DNA of 6,580 nucleotides from assembly GCA_009928745.1 (NCBI GenBank), contig SACC01000073.1, positions 1-6,580 of the forward strand, given 5' to 3'. The stretch is from Clostridia bacterium (lineage in GTDB: Bacteria > Bacillota > Clostridia > Christensenellales > CAG-1252). Made by a program: the position numbers and the translations under genes. Under the pieces are notes generated by a model, which was given only the letters and a program-made list of their open reading frames with translations, had not been told where the DNA came from and did not search any database. Shown here piece after piece: positions 6,007 to 6,580 of this stretch. Numbering within the stretch: the stretch's first letter is position 1; each line of letters starts with the position of its first letter.

Positions 6007-6580
6007 CTATCTCTGCATTATGCGCTCATAAGAGGCGCCAAGTTTGACAAGCAGCCAAATAATCGCGGCTACCATATATGCAAAAGCTGCAACTGCTATC
6101 ATACCAAAGGTAAACGGTATTCCCCAAAGGAATATACCGACCATTCCGAAGATGCCGAACCCGACCGCTATCGCAAAGCCTACAACAAGCGCAATAAAAA
6201 TCGACGCATTGCCGTTAATAAGCTCTCCGTCTCCGCCAACTGCGAATTGCGGTTTGTTAATATCAAGTTTTACAGCCATACAAGTTATTGCTATTGCAAT
6301 CATCATTGCAATACCCATAATTGCAAAGCCCATTCCTACAGTTACCTGCTTGGTGAGAATAACTACGGCAGTCGTTACAAGTATTGAAGCAAAAGCAACG
6401 ACAAGATATAGCGCAAGCTTTACAAGCACCTGAAGTTTTACAGATACAGGTGAAATTTTGGTTAAATAAAAGTTCTCTCCTTCGCGTGAAACGCATGAAC
6501 CTGCAAAAGACAAAATTATCGCAACAAATATTAATATTATAAGCAGTGTGAGCGCGGGCAATATTACTACGCCGATACTG
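6007..6580 (-). CDS. ABC-2-type transporter permease, C-terminal part (5' end outside the window)
   Basis: The reading frame is open to the right edge; an apparent TTG start at 6561 is internal, because six more in-frame residues (SIGVVI) precede it with no stop. Numbering from that TTG, hydrophobic membrane segments lie near 1-20, 46-69, 76-96, 118-142 and 144-172. The loop SREGENFYLTKISPVSVKLQ (25-44) matches the SREGK.FW.LK..PVS....L pattern typical of large ABC-2-like permeases (Pfam ABC_tran_2-type 'putative ABC transporter permease subunit'). The family's LDL..P.L segment is seen as LDINKPQF (99-106), and the end (LLVKLGASYERIMQR) resembles the usual short cytoplasmic tail. Such permeases pair with a separate ATP-binding subunit, which would be expected upstream of the window; the substrate is unknown. 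It is the first visible gene of the run and sits six bases before the Ig-like gene, so it is cotranscribed with it. Family confidence is good; function beyond ABC export is not assignable. Confidence 0.75.
   Translation of the reverse strand, partial: SIGVVILPALTLLIILIFVAIILSFAGSCVSREGENFYLTKISPVSVKLQVLVKLALYLVVAFASILVTTAVVILTKQVTVGMGFAIMGIAMMIAIAITCMAVKLDINKPQFAVGGDGELINGNASIFIALVVGFAIAVGFGIFGMVGIFLWGIPFTFGMIAVAAFAYMVAAIIWLLVKLGASYERIMQR

Noticed and set aside
6044..6433. Plus-strand open frame of 129 codons, rich in Ala, Ile, Pro and Thr
   Set aside because: It is the antisense shadow of the permease membrane segments; the minus-strand frame carries the family motifs.
6559..6561. TTG as the true start of the permease gene
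   Set aside because: The frame stays open with hydrophobic residues to the window edge, and the protein would lack most of an ABC-2 permease; it is an internal Leu codon.

Overview
The window looks like a chromosomal segment from an AT-rich Bacillota, most likely an uncultured gut-type Clostridia. This is inferred from the single-chain (GlyQS-type) glycyl-tRNA synthetase start, the Bacillota-like -35/-10 promoter and Shine-Dalgarno sequences, the tiny Cys/Gly-rich protein of a kind common in Clostridia, and the large membrane-anchored Ig-like proteins. Nothing in the window fixes genus or species.

Layout, left to right. Bases 1-60 (minus) hold the first 20 codons of a probable glyQS gene, which leaves the window at base 1. 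A 141-bp divergent spacer follows; it carries a near-consensus promoter for glyQS on the minus strand. On the plus strand, 202-399 encodes a 65-residue protein with 12 Cys and 13 Gly. Bases 400-606 are a convergent spacer with two perfect-stem hairpins; the second is flanked by A and T tracts and should terminate transcription from both sides. From 607 to the right edge everything is one minus-strand gene run, transcribed right to left: the C-terminal part of an ABC-2-type permease (6007 to beyond 6580), a 912-residue Ig-like/beta-helix surface protein (3262-6000) and its 883-residue paralogue (607-3258). Gaps between these genes are only 6 and 3 bases, so they are almost certainly cotranscribed and probably translationally coupled. 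Their promoter lies outside the window.

The two large proteins share one architecture: an N-terminal membrane segment with almost no cytoplasmic tail, several bacterial Ig-like (BIG2-type) domains, a predicted right-handed parallel beta-helix with an identically spaced Cys ladder, and a conserved C-terminal domain ending in a shared motif. No sortase signal or C-terminal anchor is visible. The tight linkage to an ABC permease suggests a membrane-tethered extracellular module working with, or exported or regulated by, that transporter. This link is inference. I see no tRNA, rRNA, CRISPR array, insertion sequence or phage gene.
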